Source of the DNA: Caprimulgus europaeus
Taxonomy: Eukaryota > Chordata > Aves > Caprimulgiformes > Caprimulgidae
Direction: 5' to 3'
DNA length: 64,000 bases
NCBI GenBank assembly: GCA_907165065.1
Contig: OU015528.1
Coordinates: forward strand, 23,208,015 to 23,272,014
Shown: positions 61,732 through 64,000 of the stretch, piece by piece
How positions within the stretch are numbered: the first letter of the stretch is position 1
How the letters are laid out: each line of letters opens with the position of its first letter
Made by a program: the position numbers and the translations under genes
The notes under the pieces: model-generated
The model's database searches: none
What the model was told of the DNA's origin: nothing
What the model saw: only the letters and a program-made list of their open reading frames with translations

Positions 61732-64000
61732 GGGTTTGTTCATTCCACCTCAAGCCAAATGGAATGCAGTCAAAACCTTCCCAAATGTGCAAGCCAGGGC
61801 TGGGAAGGGATGCTCTCCCACACCTGCCGGACCTCAACTATCACCTGCACCTGGGGCATGGACAATCCACAGCCAAAATCATATCTTCATGGATACAAAT
61901 ATCTAAAAAAAAAAATCTTATAAAAACCATAACTTATTAAGTTGTCTCTTATCTTTTATGTCCTGATAGGTACAAAGGACTTCAAGTATGACTGTATGGC
62001 CTGTTTGTCTCAGCCTCATGTTTGCTAGTTTTAGGCAGTGTTTCTGTGAGACAGAATACAGTTTAATGTCTCTTTAGGCCTTCCTCTTCAGGAAGGTGAG
62101 TTTCTATGACCTTTCAAAAGGTTTGCCATCATCTCTCTTTGGCTGCTGGGGATTTGCCTTTATTTACCTCCTGCTGCCTTTGGAAACTGCAGGAAGTGCT
62201 CCTTGTTACGGCCATTCAAGCAGCAATGTTAGAATCAGCAAACCTCTAAAGGCACCTTTGTAACGCTGTGCTCGTTGTGTGCTTAAGTAATCTTGGATTC
62301 TGTAACACAGGTTTCACGTATATCCAGGAACATTTCACCCAGGCATCCACGTACTTCAAACATCTGCTTTAAATTGGAAATACAACTCATGGGGTGTGGC
62401 TTTGAAGGCAATTCCAGGTTTTATCAAGTCAGATGTTTAGTTTAGCACTGTATTGCTCTCTGTAAGGGAAACCTAATATGGCACTGTGTAAAACAAATTC
62501 AGATATCGTGGAAAAGTATATCAGTGTTCCCAAGATAAGGAGAAGTACAGTTTCATGTGCAATGTTTGTGTTCAGACTTATTTTCTGCCCGTGAAATAGC
62601 AGTGGGTCAAAAGACAGATAAAATCGCTTGAAGTGGGTAAGTCACAGTTCCCTCGTGATTTTTATCTTAAACCACCTAAAGTTTGTGGTATAATGTTACA
62701 TTACTGTGGTGTTTTGGCATGAAAATTGTGCTGTGTTAGGCTGAATAAAAATACTGAAAATATCCCTCTACTGAATTTCTTGCTTATTTCTTATTTCTTC
62801 GGTACCTACTGAAGAATGGAGTACCAGAAAAAAAATTAGAATTGTACGCCATTGAAAATTACTTGTCTGAAACCATTTTACTACTATGAAGTGTATTATT
62901 CCAGCAGAGTTTGTGTAGTTGCCATGTCACAGAGTGACACATTTCAGAAAACATGAACCAAGCTGGAGTTTGCTTTATGTCTCTAGGGGATTTTAGAAAT
63001 GGAAAATAAAAGTAGATATATGGGGGCTTTCTTTCTAGTTGATAGGCTTCATATCAGTTGGTTGAAGCACTTGGAAGTAAAGGTGGAAAAAACAAACAAA
63101 AAAATTATTGTCAGTAATCTTTAGGGATCTTTTTCTTAATTAGGGTTAATCTGGACCCAAAAGGCCTTCAGAATATTTAAAGTCATAACACAATGAAATA
63201 AGAAACTGGTCCATAAAATATAAATAGAGTTTGTACAGACAAAATAGTAATATACATGAATACAGGTCACATAATATTCACCACAAAATATGATTAACCC
63301 AATTCCAAGTACAGATTCACAAGTGGTGATGTCATTAATGAGCTATGGGGTTTCCATATGAGTGTGGAAATAATTTATAATGGTTGCTCATTACATACCA
63401 AATGTATTCATAAGGCATCTTTAGAAAAAGTTCATTCCGAATTAGGCTGGGACACGTAAAAAAATTAAAAAAACCCAAAGACAAGATTTCACAGAACTTA
63501 AATTTCTGTGATTGTATGAGTTCTTTTCACTAAAATTCAATTTTGTCAATGCAAAAGTAAAAAAACTAATCAACAACAAAAATCCCTAAGACTCAAACTC
63601 TTGTCGTGTCTAACAGATAAACAAAGCAAAAGTCTGCTGATTTTAGAAGTTATTTGGTAAAGAACGTGTCTGCACAAAGTCTCTGCAAGCTTTTTCAGCA
63701 TCAAGGTTTCAACTTCAAGGATGGACATTTATGGCAGTAAGACCAGTGTATGAATCTACAGTATCATTACACAGGCAAAACTGAAAAATCCCCCTATTTT
63801 ATATGTACTAAGAAGTATTTTCCCATCAGTAAAACTGAATAAATAATTAGATCTATTATTACTTTGGAACTGAAGAACAAGACAAATGTACAGAAATTCC
63901 TGGAAAGAGTTGGAGGCTGTGAAAACATCTCCCAGCTGTCAGTAACACAAATGTTGACTTCACAAATAACAAGACACTGTGAGATACTCCATTATCCTAC
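61732..64000. other. Intergenic DNA, right edge
   Basis: AT-rich sequence with short A runs (near 61905-61915 and 63459-63476). No gene or recognised mobile element. By synteny it would lead towards the next gene on the GPR85 side, which is not reached. Confidence 0.45.

Overview
The window is vertebrate nuclear DNA, almost certainly from a bird. Supporting signs are CR1 LINE 3' ends of the avian type, solo LTRs that resemble avian ERVL-class LTRs, an AT-rich intergenic background with large introns and few dispersed repeats, and proteins that align with tetrapod orthologues recalled from memory. I cannot name the species. No bacterial or viral gene organisation, CRISPR array, rRNA or intact tRNA gene was seen.

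Only two protein-coding genes can be supported, and they lie head to head with start codons about 8.6 kb apart. (1) A single-exon forkhead gene on the minus strand (9647-10420, 257 aa) fits the FOXQ2 class best. That class is kept in fishes, reptiles and birds and is reported lost in placental mammals. It has a TATA-like box, a full CRE palindrome and a four-codon upstream ORF whose stop overlaps the main start. (2) PPP1R3A, the muscle glycogen-targeting subunit of protein phosphatase 1 (GM/RGL), lies on the plus strand in four coding exons (18977-19770, 40020-40078, 40189-40325, 42545-45079). Spliced, these give 1174 codons plus a stop. The N-terminal PP1-docking motif, PKA sites, CBM21 glycogen-binding domain and C-terminal membrane anchor are all present, and a perfect MEF2 site lies 306 bp upstream of the start codon.

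Layout: 1-8.9 kb is gene-free flank; 8.9-10.8 kb is FOXQ2 with candidate poly(A) signal and promoter; 11.8-17.1 kb holds two old solo LTRs of one family in opposite orientation; 18.6-45.1 kb is PPP1R3A, with a 20.2-kb intron 1 containing a CR1 3' end, a (TAAAAA)n array and an ancient minus-strand CR1-like block, a 110-bp intron 2, and a 2.2-kb intron 3 with a candidate conserved regulatory segment. From 45.1 to 64 kb there is 3' UTR and then intergenic DNA with a CR1 end, two groups of ancient tRNA-like SINE remnants, short repeats and a perfect 22-bp palindrome.

In mammals PPP1R3A lies beside FOXP2 in divergent orientation, so FOXP2 is probably off the left edge, and this forkhead gene would sit in the FOXP2-PPP1R3A interval. 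That is inference from known synteny. No shared pathway between FOXQ2 and PPP1R3A is suggested by the sequence.
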